Positions 26,801 through 37,100 of a stretch of 64,000 nucleotides of DNA are shown in pieces (within the stretch, counting starts at the first letter, position 1; every line of letters begins with the position of its first letter). The notes under the pieces are model-generated. The model did no database searches. It was not told where the DNA came from and worked only from the letters and a program-made list of their open reading frames with translations. This DNA is from Streptomyces sp. V2I9 (GTDB lineage Bacteria > Actinomycetota > Actinomycetes > Streptomycetales > Streptomycetaceae): the NCBI RefSeq assembly GCF_030817475.1, contig NZ_JAUSZJ010000002.1:496001-560000 (forward strand). The letters are read 5' to 3'. Position numbers and translations under genes: made by a program.

Positions 26801-26911
26801 GGTGGGCCCGTGGAGGAGGAAGAGGCCGGCGGAGGAGAGGGCGTCGAAGTCGACCTCCTGGGTGGCGGCGAACGGGCCGAAGGCGGTGACGCTCAGGCGG
26901 TGCAGTCTCAC
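23873..26911 (-). CDS. sbcC: SMC-like exonuclease subunit SbcC
   Basis: A 1012-aa SbcC. Walker A is GPTGAGKT at residues 35-42; long Glu/Arg/Ala coiled coils (about 200-480 and 540-850) flank the zinc hook CTVC at about 515. The ABC signature LSGGET lies near 919 and Walker B LFIDEGFGSLD near 948. With SbcD it forms the Mre11-Rad50-like nuclease that opens hairpins and blocked DNA ends. GTG 26911 overlaps the sbcD stop (GTGA), so the two are translationally coupled. Confidence 0.95.
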   Translation of the reverse strand: MRLHRLSVTAFGPFAATQEVDFDALSSAGLFLLHGPTGAGKTSVLDAVCFALYGAVPGARQSPGASLRSDHAPVDLPTEVQLELTVGGRRLEVTRRPSQPRPKKRGEGFTMEKAQSRLRAYDPERGWQSLSRSHQEIGEELTQLIGMSRDQFCQVVLLPQGDFARFLRSDAEARGKLLGRLFDTRRFAAVEERLAELRRGAEAKVTAADERILALAQRTAQAAGPAGAEAAPVTARPGEPGLAEAVLEWAAIARSTARERLDIARSAVAAAEDRQRAARQALDAERELARLQQRYEETRRRSAALEEGRPEHDRARRRLERARKADRVAPALELRDEAEGAHRRAADALDRARTQLPPDLADAGPDRLAELERRFRQELGGLEAARRAEARSLAIDEERESLERESRADEATVRDADAWLAGWDTVHAGLRERIETAQEAATRAEQLAGLLAPARRRLEAARRRDALAAEAGAARQAFAEARERALAARENWLGLRERRLRDIAAELAAGLVDGEPCTVCGSADHPAPATEGDGHVDRATEEAALAAHRHAEEGRARAEQALGLVRERHAAARAEARDTDPDTGPETGEDLDPGPSVDELRSTVDRLSAEHADAHRTAAGTHAAREALATAEREHGERLGLRQEAERRAAARTSRREALDRERTALCAELDAVRGDSESVAAYADRLTRRVARLAEAAEAVRAEQDASQRRKEADDRLSDAAYRAGFDTPEAAASTLLDAAAQRDLQHRVDAWQAEAAAVADRRAECDAREAAERAPARPEAARSAFEAAERSLREASASRSAADERCAELTRLSRQAAAEVRGLGPVRQEYERIARLAGLAAGTSADNERKMRLESYVLAARLEQVAVAATARLRRMSSGRYTLVHSDARTGGRRAGLGLHVVDAWTGGERDTATLSGGETFFVSLALALGLADVVTEEAGGVRLDTLFIDEGFGSLDDQTLDEVLDVLDSLRERDRSVGIVSHVADLRRRIPARLEVVKGRQGSSVHHRL

Positions 26912-28077
26912 CGGGACACCTCGCGCACGGTCCCGTCCACCCGGACGTCGTCGAACGCGGCGCGCAGCACGGTGCGTTCGAGGTCGCTCGGTCCGCTGCC
27001 GCCGCGGACGTGGGCGACGAAGTCCTCGGCGATCTGGTGGTCGTCGCGGCCCTTCAGCCGCTGGGCGTAGGTGGCCCCCGGCTCCTCGGGGGGCCGCTCC
27101 GGGTCGAAGACGAGGCTGAGGGTGTGCGGGAAGCGCCGGGCGAGCCGGGCCATCGGGTCGGCGGGGCGGACCGGGTCGGTGAGGGTGGCCTCGACCCAGG
27201 CGTGCTCGTGGCGGTCCAGGGCGGGGTCCTCCAGGAGTGTGCCGAGGCGGCCGCGGAGGCGGGCGAGGGGCCGCTCCACGGGGCAGTCGATCCGTTCCTC
27301 GGCGGCGATGCCCCCGGCGCCGTCGAGGTCGATGAGCCACATGGTCTTGCGGTGGTCCGCCTCGGAGAAGGAGTAGGCGAGCGGCGAGCCGGAGTAGCGG
27401 ACCCGCGCGGTGACCCGCTGGGAGCCGTGGAGGTGGCCGAGGGCCGCGTAGTCGACGCCGTCGAAGACTCCTGCGGGGACGGCGGCGACCCCGCCGACGG
27501 TGATGTCGCGTTCGCTGTCGCTGGGTTCCCCGCCCGCCACGAAGGCGTGGGCGAGGACGACGGAGCGGGTGCCGGCGGGGCGGGTGGCGAGGTCGGCGCG
27601 GACCTTGTCCATGGCGGCGGTGAGGACCGCCTCGTGACCGGCCCTGGCGGCCCCCAGGGCATCCTTGACCAGGGCCGGTTCCAGATAGGGCAGCCCGTAG
27701 AACGCCACGTCCCCGTGGTCGTCGGCCAGGACGACCGGGGTGGCGCAGCCCTCGGGGTCGGTCCGCAGATGGATCCCGGACCGTTCGAAGAGCCCGGCGC
27801 CGACGCCGAGCCGGCGGGCCGAGTCGTGGTTGCCGGAGATCATGACGGTGGGCACGCCCTCGGCGGCGAGCCGGTGCAACGCCCGGTCGAACAGCTCGAC
27901 GGCGCTGAGCGGCGGTACGGCCCGGTCGTAGACGTCGCCCGCGACGAGGACCGCGTCCACCTCGCGCTCCCGGACGGTCGCCACGAGGTGGTCCAGGTAG
28001 GCGGCCTGGGCGTCCAGCAGGGGGACGCGGTGGAAGGACCGGCCCAGGTGCCAGTCCGAGGTGTGCAGGAGCCTCAC
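26908..28077 (-). CDS. sbcD: Exonuclease subunit SbcD (Mre11-like phosphodiesterase)
   Basis: A 389-aa calcineurin-type phosphodiesterase with motifs DWHLG (about residue 8), AGDVYDR (about 46), SGNHDSA (about 81) and GHLHGS (about 212), which bind two Mn ions. The C-terminal region is the SbcD capping domain. The preferred start is GTG 28077 (VRLLHTSDWH); an in-frame ATG at 28122 adds 15 residues of unconserved sequence. First gene of the sbcDC operon. Confidence 0.95.
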   Translation of the reverse strand: MRLLHTSDWHLGRSFHRVPLLDAQAAYLDHLVATVREREVDAVLVAGDVYDRAVPPLSAVELFDRALHRLAAEGVPTVMISGNHDSARRLGVGAGLFERSGIHLRTDPEGCATPVVLADDHGDVAFYGLPYLEPALVKDALGAARAGHEAVLTAAMDKVRADLATRPAGTRSVVLAHAFVAGGEPSDSERDITVGGVAAVPAGVFDGVDYAALGHLHGSQRVTARVRYSGSPLAYSFSEADHRKTMWLIDLDGAGGIAAEERIDCPVERPLARLRGRLGTLLEDPALDRHEHAWVEATLTDPVRPADPMARLARRFPHTLSLVFDPERPPEEPGATYAQRLKGRDDHQIAEDFVAHVRGGSGPSDLERTVLRAAFDDVRVDGTVREVSR

Positions 28078-28307
28078 GTGATCACACCGCCGGTTGTGGC
28101 CTGCATCGTCCTCGTCCTCCACCCCGTGGGCCGCGCACCGGCGGCCCGTGATGCCGCCCGGCAGCGACCACGCTAACGCCGCGGGGCCGCCGAACCCGCA
28201 TCGATCATGATTCCGGCGTGCGTGGGATTGCCCTCACCACCGGCTTCGGCACCGTGACGTACGGCTGCGGGAGGGGGTGCGCCCGCCTCACGGTGGCGCG
28301 GTGGCGG

Positions 28308-28934
28308 TCACACGTCGCCGTACGCCTCGCCGCCCAGTTCCAGGGTGGCCGACCCGGCGGTGGCGTCGGCCAGCCAGCCGGTGAACGCCTCGACGTCGGC
28401 GTCCGGCAGCCCGATCTCGATGGTGACCGCCTCGGCGTACCGGACCTCGCGGACGTCCCTCCCGGTGGCCCGCAGGTCGTTCTCCAGCTTCCCGGCGCGC
28501 TGGTGGTCGATCCGGACCGTGGCGAGCCGGAACCGCTGCCGGGTGAGGGTCCCGAGGGCATCGAGGGCTTCGCCGACCACACCCCCGTACGCCCGGATCA
28601 GTCCGCCGGCGCCGAGCTTGACCCCGCCGTAGTAACGGGTGACGACCGTCGCGACGTACCGCACCTCCCGCCGCATCAGCATCTGGAGCATCGGAACGCC
28701 CGCGGTGCCGCCGGGTTCGCCGTCGTCGCTCGCCTTCTGTACGGAGGCGTCGGCGCCGATCACGTACGCGTAGCAGTTGTGGGTGGCGGTCGGGTGCTCC
28801 TTGCGGACGCGGGCGACGAAGTCCTGCGCCTCCTCCTCGGTGGCGGCGGGGGCGAGGGAGCAGAGGAAGCGGGATCGGTTGATCTCGCTCTCGTGCACAC
28901 CCGCGCGGGCGACGGTCCGGTACTGCTCCTGCAT
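28308..28934 (-). CDS. YigZ/IMPACT family protein
   Basis: A 208-aa member of the UPF0029/IMPACT family: SRFLCSLAPAATEEEA, the conserved ASDDGEPGGTAGVPML loop, TVVTRYYGGVKLGAGGLIRAY and a C-terminal DUF1949-like half. The role in bacteria is not settled; eukaryotic IMPACT proteins affect Gcn2 signalling. It stands alone between sbcD and the CoA-binding gene. Confidence 0.87.
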   Translation of the reverse strand: MQEQYRTVARAGVHESEINRSRFLCSLAPAATEEEAQDFVARVRKEHPTATHNCYAYVIGADASVQKASDDGEPGGTAGVPMLQMLMRREVRYVATVVTRYYGGVKLGAGGLIRAYGGVVGEALDALGTLTRQRFRLATVRIDHQRAGKLENDLRATGRDVREVRYAEAVTIEIGLPDADVEAFTGWLADATAGSATLELGGEAYGDV

Positions 28935-29009
28935 CCGCCCACCCTATGCGCCGCCGCGCGGACGGGCCCCGGCGGGAATGCTCGGGCCGGGCCCGCCGGT
29001 TGTCCCGGC

Positions 29010-29576
29010 ATGGACGCAGAGAGCACGTACGCGAACGGCGGGTACGCGGACCCCGCGACGATCAGGCGCATTCTCCAGGACACGGGCGACACCTGGGCGG
29101 TGGTCGGCCTGTCCGGCAACCGCTCACGGGCGGCCTTCGGCGTGGCGGAGGTCCTTCAGCGGTTCGGCAAGCGGGTCGTCCCCGTGCACCCCAAGGCGGA
29201 GACGGTGCACGGGGAGCGGGGATACGCCTCGCTCGCCGACATCCCGTTCCCGGTCGACGTCGTGGACGTGTTCGTCAACAGCGAGCTGGCCGGCGCCATC
29301 GCGGACGAGGCTGTGGCGGTGGGCGCGAAGGCGGTCTGGTTCCAGCTCGGCGTCGTGGACCCGGACGCCTTCGCGCGGACCCGTGCGGCGGGGCTGGACA
29401 TGATCATGGACCGGTGCCCCGCGATCGAACTTGAGTCCCTACGTCAGGACAGACTCGGCAGAGCGCTCAATTCGGTACGGGCGGCCCGGATGGACGGCCT
29501 CGACGAGCGTGGCGCCGATCCGCGCATCGGGTCCAGGCCCAGGTCACCGGGCCGGGTGTACCGCGCGCCGGCGTGA
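29010..29576 (+). CDS. CoA-binding (YccU-like) protein with replaced C-terminus
   Basis: ATG 29010 opens a 188-aa frame. Residues 1-139 are a complete CoA-binding Rossmann domain (AVVGLSGNRSRAAFGVAEVL; VFVNSELAGAIADEAVAVGAKAVW; MDRCPAIE). Family members normally end within a few residues of MDRCPAIE. Here an unrelated basic tail of about 49 residues follows from base 29428, where the composition also changes. This looks like the left edge of a foreign insertion that removed the native stop. Confidence 0.7.
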   Translation: MDAESTYANGGYADPATIRRILQDTGDTWAVVGLSGNRSRAAFGVAEVLQRFGKRVVPVHPKAETVHGERGYASLADIPFPVDVVDVFVNSELAGAIADEAVAVGAKAVWFQLGVVDPDAFARTRAAGLDMIMDRCPAIELESLRQDRLGRALNSVRAARMDGLDERGADPRIGSRPRSPGRVYRAPA

Positions 29577-30763
29577 CGGGCGATGGCCGGGAACCTCTTG
29601 ACATCTTGGCGGGGTGCGCGGCCGAAACGTTTCACGTACCGCTTGGCGCGCCGGGCGGGGGCAGAGGTGGTCATCCTCTCGGCCTCTGACCAGGCCCTAC
29701 GGCATGTAACCGTAAGTCACCGACTCGTGGCCCGAGTCCGAGATCCGGCGCCAGTCGGGTGTGAGCCGTCCTGGGACGAAGATCCCGCTGTTGTCGGGCA
29801 CCGAGGCCCAGCGGGCGGCACCACAGTCGTGGGTGCGCCATCCTTCGACTGCTCAGCGCCGGCGTTGAAGTCGCGGACCGCCCTGATGACGATGGGATCT
29901 TCGACGAATTCGACAACCTGGCTCGCCGACCGGGGCTCAGTCCACCGCGGCCGTTCCCTTGCCCCCTCGCCAGTCGATCCCGGACACGTCGACGCCCGAT
30001 GTGCAGACAAGCATGCGAAGCCTCGGGTGGATACGGCTCTCCTGGTCGACAACCCACCCACCAGAGACTTCGCCACGTTGCCGGCCTAGCTGACCAGCCC
30101 GCCCCTCACGCAGGTTGAAAAGTGCTCACTGCCGTCTCGGTACAGATGGCCGCCTCCACCAGATGACCCGTACATGGCACCGAAGTCGATCCAGCAGCGG
30201 GGAACGTGTCGATTGGGCGCACTCTTCGAGCTTTCGCAGGTGGGACGTGCAGCACCCCGCCACCTGCGAGAAGGTCACCCTTCACGAGGCGGCCGCCGCC
30301 TGCCGGGCTCACCCGACCGTACGGACAAAGTTTCATTCGCGACCTCAAAGTGCGACGCACGCCCGTCCAGGCAGGGCGACATCACCGGAGGGCCCCCCAC
30401 CTCCGCCCTCGCCATGACCGGTCAGCGCCTCCAGCCCTCAGACAGACAGCCGCTCCCGCCGCTCCGTGCACCCGTACCCCTTTGCGCACCTCGCCATTTC
30501 GGTCGGGTGCGAAGCGATCGGACTCCAGCGAGACAACAACGCACACCCTCGACGCGAGAGCCCCCCGCCGTCCCGCCGAAAGCCTCGCCGCGCCCCTGAC
30601 GCGAGTGACACACCTCGAAATCATGCTTTGCTTTCACTAATCGCTAACTCGTCGAGATATGCCGATCGCGAGGCAAAGGGAGGCGAGTTCGGGAAAATCG
30701 GACGATAGGAGGACGAGCCTGGGCAGCAATTCCGATTCGTTTCGCGATCGCCACGCAAAATCC
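29577..30763. other. Stretch of about 1.2 kb without a recognisable gene
   Basis: Six-frame reading gives only short frames without family motifs. Third-position G/C bias is weak and the base composition is less GC-rich than the flanks, especially from 30600. A 76-codon minus-strand frame at 29674-29444 and a 119-codon one at 30076-29717 have no recognisable domain. This is probably decayed mobile DNA at the left end of the island. Confidence 0.5.
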
Positions 30764-30793
30764 TTGACATGGTCACATTTTCCAAGGTTAAGT
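30764..30793 (+). promoter_or_regulatory. Vegetative-type promoter upstream of the FG-GAP genes
   Basis: TTGACA (30764-30769), an 18-bp spacer and TTAAGT (30788-30793) form a strong -35/-10 pair in an AT-rich setting unusual for this genome. It would drive the FG-GAP/LamG/RHS gene set with a 5' leader of about 90 bases. Confidence 0.6.
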
Positions 30794-30816
30794 TCGCGGC
30801 TGCACAAGGTGGTTGC

Positions 30817-30858
30817 GCCAGCGGGAGCTGGCTCCTAGGGGTGGGGTGGCGGGGGGGG
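30817..30858 (+). other. Hairpin and G-quadruplex-like tract in the FG-GAP leader
   Basis: GCCAGC-GGGA-GCTGGC (30817-30832) is a small stem-loop. It is followed by GGGG-T-GGGG-TGGC-G8 (30838-30858), which satisfies a four-run G-quadruplex pattern and contains an eight-G homopolymer, a slippage hotspot. Both lie between the promoter and the likely start codon. Confidence 0.5.
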
Positions 30859-30890
30859 TGCGCTTTGGCGTGCGTAAACCTGGTGATGTC

Positions 30891-32475
30891 GTGACCAGGC
30901 ATGACGGTGGTGTCCCGAAGGAACCGGACAACGGTGACCACGCGGGGACGGGCGCGCATGGGCATTCACGGCGAGTCGCCATAGCAAAGAAGGCCGGTCT
31001 GTTGGCGGTGTTCGCACTTGCCCATGGCAGGCCGTACGCAGCTCCCGCGCAAGCCGCAGCGGCCTGCGCGGGAGGAGCGAGCGTCTTCAACGGGGACGGC
31101 ATCCGGGATGTCGCGACAGCCGCCCCCGAAGCCACGGTCGCGGGCAAGAAGCGTGCCGGCCTGATGCGGATCGTGCTGGGGGGCGGCAAGGGAGCCGTAG
31201 AGATATCCCAGGAGAGCCCCGACGTTGCCGACGGCGCGGAGGCCGGTGACCGTTTCGGCACGTCGCTGGCGGTCTACGACGCCGACCTCGACGGGTGTGC
31301 AGATCTCGCGATCGGTACACCGTACGAGGACGTGGGCCCGGAACGGGACGCCGGTTACGTTCAGGTGATCTTCGGTTCGACGGAGGCAGTGGGTCGGGAC
31401 AAGGCGAGCAAGGGCTTCCTGCAGGGCTCGGCCTATCCCATCGGAGGTACTCCTGAGCAGGAGGACTGGTTCGGTTATGCGGTGACAGCAGGCAAGTCCA
31501 TCACAGGGAACCCCTTTCTTGTCATCGGAATCCCGGGCGAGGACATCGGCACCGTCCCCGATGCGGGAACTCTCGGCTACATCTACGGAACCGACTTCAA
31601 GGGCACCGCTGTCAGCCAGGACAGCGTCGGGGTCCGGGAGGAAGCAGAACGGTACGACCGGTTCGGCTCCTCGGCCGCTGCTACCGACCGGCACATCGCC
31701 GTCGGGGCGCCGAGGGAGAGCAGGGGAACCGTCGCAGGAACCGGTGGTCTGCGGGCGTTCGCACCACCGATCAACACCGACGACATCCCCAGGCCCCTCT
31801 TCGGCATGGGCCAGTCACGCACGCCGGACCCGGACACGGCCGCGCAGACTGACGATCATTACGCAACAGCCTTGGCCATGGCGCCGTGTCGTCCCGCAGG
31901 GGCGGCCGCCATCACCGATTCGCTCCTCGCCGTGGGTGTACCAGGAGAGGACCTGTCGACCACTGTCGACGCGAGTGCCGTCCACGTCTTCCACATCACC
32001 GCAGCCGGAACCGTCTCGCTGGTGAACTGGATCGACCAGAACACCCCTGATGTCGGCGGAAGCCCTGAGGCGGGGGAACTGTCCGGACAGCGACTCGCCG
32101 CAGCGGACACGACCACCGATGTGGTCAGCACCAGTGCCACGGTGCACCTCGCCGTCGGGGTGCCTGGTGAGGACATGGGGGAGTTCTCTGAACAGGGCGG
32201 TGTGCACAACCTGCCCATGATCGGTGCTCCTGGAGCTTCCGACGTATGGATCGGCCCTGGTGCAGGTGAGCCTGCGGCGCGCACGTACACGGGCCTGAGC
32301 CTCGGAACGAGTCGACTCTCCTCTACGTCGGCACGCCGTACGGCCGCGGGTCGGTGCGGGCCGTACACGGTTCTCGTGAGGTGAGGCCGAAGGGATGTCA
32401 CCAGCTCAGAGCTGGAAGCCCGGCACGGACGGGATCCCGGTGGGCGACGGCGCTCTCGGCGCAGTGATCCGCTGA
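30891..32475 (+). pseudogene. Secreted FG-GAP repeat protein, copy 1, decayed
   Basis: From GTG 30891 a frame runs to 32384 and aligns by eye along its length with the intact copy at 32533. FG-GAP beta-propeller repeats are clear (VFNGDGIRDVATAAPEATV; FGTSLAVYDADLDGCADLAI; GIPGEDIGTVPDAG). The C-terminus is broken: residues matching LYVGVPYG continue in a second frame after about 32312, and those matching FKPGEGGLP in a third frame after 32375-32395, ending at 32475. The signal peptide is also damaged; an ATG at 30901 reads MTVVSRRNRTTVTTRGRARM, then stops. Probably inactive. Confidence 0.7.
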
Positions 32476-32532
32476 GTGTCCGGTCAGGTCCGGTGGTCAA
32501 GGAATATCGAGTGACAGGGTGAGGAAAACAAG

Positions 32533-34164
32533 ATGCGGTACAGGCGGGCGAGACCGAATTCTTTCGCCGACGGCGAGAGCCGTCGAGACAGAGCGAGCCG
32601 CTCACGGGGACAGAGATGGGCCAGGGCGGTGGCAGCCTCGGTAGTCCTGAGCGCGGCATTCGCCGTCACCTCGGCCCCGTCGTTGACATCCGTAGCAACT
32701 GCGGCGGTGGTGTGCCCCTCCGGCGTGGAGAACGACTTCAACGGGGACGGTGTCCGGGACGTTGCCATCTCCGATCCCGAAGCTACGGTTTCGGGAAAGG
32801 CCAAGGCAGGCGCGGTACAGGTTGTGTACGGCGGAGGCAAAGGCACCCTGCGCCTCGATCAGGACTCCGCGGGCGTCCCTGGAGCACCCGAGACGGGAGA
32901 CCGCTTCGGGTTCTCACTGGCGGTCTACGACGCCAACCTGGACGGTTGCAGTGACCTCGTGATCGGCATTCCGTACGAGGACCTTACTGTCACCTCTCCG
33001 GTGGCGGGGACCTTCCTCGACGCCGGGCTGGTACAGGTCGTCCACGGAGCGACGACCGGGCTCGGCACCGGCCCGGCGGCCAAGGAGTTCTTGCAGGGCA
33101 CCGGCAAGCCGCTGGGAAGTGGGATCGAGAAGGACGACTGGACGGGCTATTCACTCGCGGCAGGCAAGACCGCGACCGGTTCCCCGTACCTGATCATCGG
33201 AGTTCCTGGCGAGGACATCGGCACGGTGGTGGACTGCGGCGCCATGTTCTATGTCCACGGCACCGCACAGACCGCTGTGATAGTCCACCAGGACACCGAT
33301 ACGGCCGGAGCTGTGTCGGGCACGAATGAGCAGGACGACCGGTTCGGTTCCTCGCTGGCGGGTACCCCCACTCACTTCGCCGTGGGCTCACCCGGCGAGG
33401 CCCTGGGAACGAATGCCTTCGCCGGCGGCACCGCTGTTTTTAGTCATACGCTCGTCTCCGGTTCTCCGAAGCCGTTGCTCGGGCTGGGACAGGACCAGGA
33501 CGCGATCAGTGGGGTCGAGGAGGCAGGTGACGGTTTCGGCACCGCGCTGGCCATGGTCCCCTACCGTCCCGTCGGCGCCACCTCCACCACGGAATCGCTG
33601 CTCGCGGTCGGAGTCCCGGGCGAGGACCTGGTCACCACGGAGGACGCGGGAGGAGTCGCGGTCTTCCGCATCACCGCAGCGGGAACATTCACCCAGACCT
33701 CGTGGATCGACCAGGACTCCGTGGACACCGAAGAAGCGGCCGAACCGGGTGATTTCTTCGGCCAGCAACTGGTGGCAGTGAACAGCTCACCCTCCACGAC
33801 GAGTTCGGCCACCACGACACGGCTGGCAGTCGCTTCTCCCGGCGAGGAATCGAGCAAGGAGCACCTGGAAAAGGGTGGGGTGCAGATTTTCCCGCTGGTA
33901 GGTGCGGTCGGAGCATCCGATCGCTGGATCGATCCGGGGTACGGGATCGGCGCGGAGGTCGGTCCGAGGATGTACGCCGGTCTCAGCCTGGGAGCGAGCT
34001 CGGCAGCGCTCTACGTGGGAGTGCCCTACGGGCCTGCCGCGGGGCAGGCGGTTCACGGATTCTCGTGGAACGTCGCCACCGGCGGTGCGCCCACACAGAC
34101 ATTCAAGCCCGGAGAGGGCGGCTTGCCCGCTGGTGGGGTGGCCTTCGGCGCGGCAGTGCGCTGA
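32533..34164 (+). CDS. Secreted FG-GAP repeat protein, copy 2
   Basis: A 543-aa protein with a basic N-terminus and a Sec-type hydrophobic core (RAVAASVVLSAAFAVTSAPS, cleavage likely after ATAA near residue 58), then seven or so FG-GAP repeats with calcium-binding-like DxNxDG loops (DFNGDGVRDVAI; VYDANLDGCSDLVIG). FG-GAP proteins fold as integrin-like beta-propellers and bind ligands outside the cell. ATG 32533 has GAGGA about 10 bases upstream. It lies directly upstream of the LamG and RHS genes in the same direction. Function is inferred as a surface accessory protein. Confidence 0.8.
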   Translation: MRYRRARPNSFADGESRRDRASRSRGQRWARAVAASVVLSAAFAVTSAPSLTSVATAAVVCPSGVENDFNGDGVRDVAISDPEATVSGKAKAGAVQVVYGGGKGTLRLDQDSAGVPGAPETGDRFGFSLAVYDANLDGCSDLVIGIPYEDLTVTSPVAGTFLDAGLVQVVHGATTGLGTGPAAKEFLQGTGKPLGSGIEKDDWTGYSLAAGKTATGSPYLIIGVPGEDIGTVVDCGAMFYVHGTAQTAVIVHQDTDTAGAVSGTNEQDDRFGSSLAGTPTHFAVGSPGEALGTNAFAGGTAVFSHTLVSGSPKPLLGLGQDQDAISGVEEAGDGFGTALAMVPYRPVGATSTTESLLAVGVPGEDLVTTEDAGGVAVFRITAAGTFTQTSWIDQDSVDTEEAAEPGDFFGQQLVAVNSSPSTTSSATTTRLAVASPGEESSKEHLEKGGVQIFPLVGAVGASDRWIDPGYGIGAEVGPRMYAGLSLGASSAALYVGVPYGPAAGQAVHGFSWNVATGGAPTQTFKPGEGGLPAGGVAFGAAVR

Positions 34165-34189
34165 ACGGCCGGCGGGAGATGAGCGGAAG

Positions 34190-37100
34190 ATGAACGACAG
34201 GGTGGGTAACGAACGAATGACCGTACGCAGAAGACGCTCGGGGGCAGTCCTCAGCAGCGCGATTGCCGCCGCTGTGCTGGCGGGGGTGCTCACGGGGACA
34301 CAGGCATCCGAGGCGGAACGGAGCCCGGACATCGCTCCGGTGGCAGCCGGTGAACTGGCTACGACTGAGGGACAGGCGCTCGCGGCAGCCGAGGAGAGTG
34401 GGAAAGACGTCGAGATCACAGGTCTGCGCTCCGAGCGGCGTGAGATCTTCGCTCAACCGGACGGGACGTTTGTCGCACGTGAGTACACCGATCCGATCCG
34501 GACCGTGCGGAACGGCAAGTGGGTCGAGATCGACGAGAATCTCGTCCGGCGCGCCGACGGCAGTTGGGGGCCGAAGGCAGCCACGGTGAACCTGTCGTTC
34601 TCGGCGGGTGGAACCGGCAAGCCGTTCGTGACGATGGACCGGGCGGGACGTCAGCTGTCCCTCACCTGGCCCTACGGTGATCTGCCCGCACCGAGGATCG
34701 AGGGTGACAGCGCCACCTACGTGGATGCGATCGCGGGGGTCGACCTGGTGGTTCGGGCCGAGGCCGACGGGTTCGGTCATCTGCTGGTGGTGAAGACCCC
34801 GGAGGCTGCCGCCGATCCCCGGCTGGACGAGGTCGCTATGGGGCTCAAGGCCCAGGGGCTGACGGTCGGGGAGGATGCTTCCGGAGCGCTCAAGGCAGAG
34901 GACGCGGCCGTCGGCGGCACTGTCTTCGAGGCGGGAAAGCCCGTCATGTGGGACTCGGCGGCGGTGACGGAGGCGGCGAAGAAGGCCCAGGGCCCTCAGG
35001 CGGTCGCCAAGGCACTGGCCGCTGCGGCCGACGACCTCGCCGAATTGCCGGAACCCGCTCTGGACGGGGCCGGCGGAGGTGGCCGGTCGGCCGAGCTGGG
35101 CATCGAGGTGTCTCGGGACAAGCTGACCCTCATCCCTGACCAGGAACTGCTGGCGGACGAGTCCACCGTCTTCCCGGTCGTGATCGACCCGCTCCAGCGC
35201 ACCACGTCGCGCGCAGCGTGGACCGGAGTGATGTCCGGTATGCCGAGTGAGCAGGACTGGAAGTACTCCGGTGACGCGGGTGTCGGCAAGTGCCCCACCG
35301 ACTACAACCCTGTCTCGTGCAACGGGGTCGGCGTGCGCCGGCTGTTGTTCACCATGCAGATGTCGTTCTACAAGGGGAAGCAGATCCTGGGTGCGACGTT
35401 CGCGGCCCGGGTGGCGCACATCTACAGCGCCTCCCCCACCGCGGAGCCGATCCAGCTCTATCGGATCGGCGGCAAGGACCACACCATCACTTCCGGGAGC
35501 GACTGGTCGAACACCAAGGACGACTGGACCGACTACCTCCAGACCGTGGACAAGGCCATCTCTCCGACCTCTTGCTCCAGCGACGCCAACCTGCGCTTCG
35601 AGAGCGGCGCGACCGGTGAGCTGACCAGCGAGGTCCAGACGGCTGCGGACGGCGGATGGTCGTCGATGACTCTGGGCCTGCGGGCCGCTGACGAGTCGCG
35701 GTTCGCCGAGTGGAAGCGCATCTGCGGGAACGCTTTCCTCGAGATCAGCTACAACACGCTTCCCAGGCAGATCTCGACGGCCAAGATGTCCTCCGACCCC
35801 GGTGGCTCGTGCAAGTGGGGCAGTGGCCGCCCTTATGCCGAGAAGCCTCCTGTGCTGAGTGCCGTCGCCTCCGACCCTGATCACGGCAACGGCCACACCG
35901 ACAAGGTGAAGGTCCAGTTCAAGGTGGCTTGGACACCGGCCGGTAGCTCGGCCGAGACGTCGTACACCTACGACACTCCCTACCAGGCACCGATCTCGGA
36001 AACCCGGTTCACCCATCAGGTGAAGACATCGATCCCGCAGAACACGGTCATCTACTGGAGCGTGCGGGCCTACGACGGTGACGGCTGGGGCCCCTGGAGT
36101 ACCGACGGGGCGCCGCAACGGTGCGAGTTCATGTACGACGCCACGAAGCCGGGCAAGCCGAACGTGCTGTCCAAGGAGTACCCCTCGAACACGGTGTGGC
36201 AGGACGGTGTCGGTACCTCGGGCACGTTCACGTTCTCGCCGAACCTCAACGACTCCACTCCCGACACCGATGTCGTGAAGTACCGCTACGGCTTCAACAG
36301 CGATGCTTCGCCGGCCACCACGGTCACGGCATCCGCAGCCGGCGGCCCCGCGTCCGTGACGTTCACGCCGACACGGGCCGGACGTAACTGGGTGGACGTG
36401 GTCGCGGTCGACAAGGTGGAGAACCCGAGCACCCTGGCGCGTTACGAGTTCCTGGTCACCGAGGGCAAACCTGTCGTGGCGCAGTGGAATCTCGCTGATG
36501 CGGCCGCCAGTTCCTCCGCCCACGACGAGCGGGAGACGTTCTCCGCCGACAAGGGGGACGGGGTCACGTTCGGTGTCAGGGGGCCGGCTGGCAAGGTGGA
36601 CGCGGCAGCGGCCTTCGACGGGACCCCGGGCGCGTACCTCGACGCCGGTGACACGGTGCTGGACACGTCCAAGAGCTTCAGTGTCAGCGCGTGGGTCCGT
36701 CCCACCTCCCTCGACCGCGACATGACGGTGGTCAGCCAGGACGGTACGGGAGAGCCTGGTTTCACACTGGGCTATGACGCGACCGCAGGAACGTGGGCCT
36801 TCTCGGTGCCGGTGAATGACATCGACTCCCTCGGTTCCTGGAAGGCGGTCTCCACCGGGGTCACGCCGGTCAAGGACCAGTGGATACTCCTGACGGGCGT
36901 GTACGACGCGCAGAAGAGCGAACTGCGGCTGTATCTCAACAAGGACTCCAAGGGAACGGCGCTGCGCCGCTCGATGTGGCGTTCCTACGGGCCGCTCCAG
37001 ATCGGCCGGTCGACCGCGAAGAGCGGCTACCGCGACAACTTCGTCGGTGATCTCGCCGAGGTGCGGGTATTCGACCGGGTGCTTCCCCAGACGCAGGTGG

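Noticed and set aside
29444..29674. 76-codon minus-strand frame in the gene-poor stretch
   Set aside because: Basic, no recognisable domain, weak codon bias; cannot be supported as a gene.
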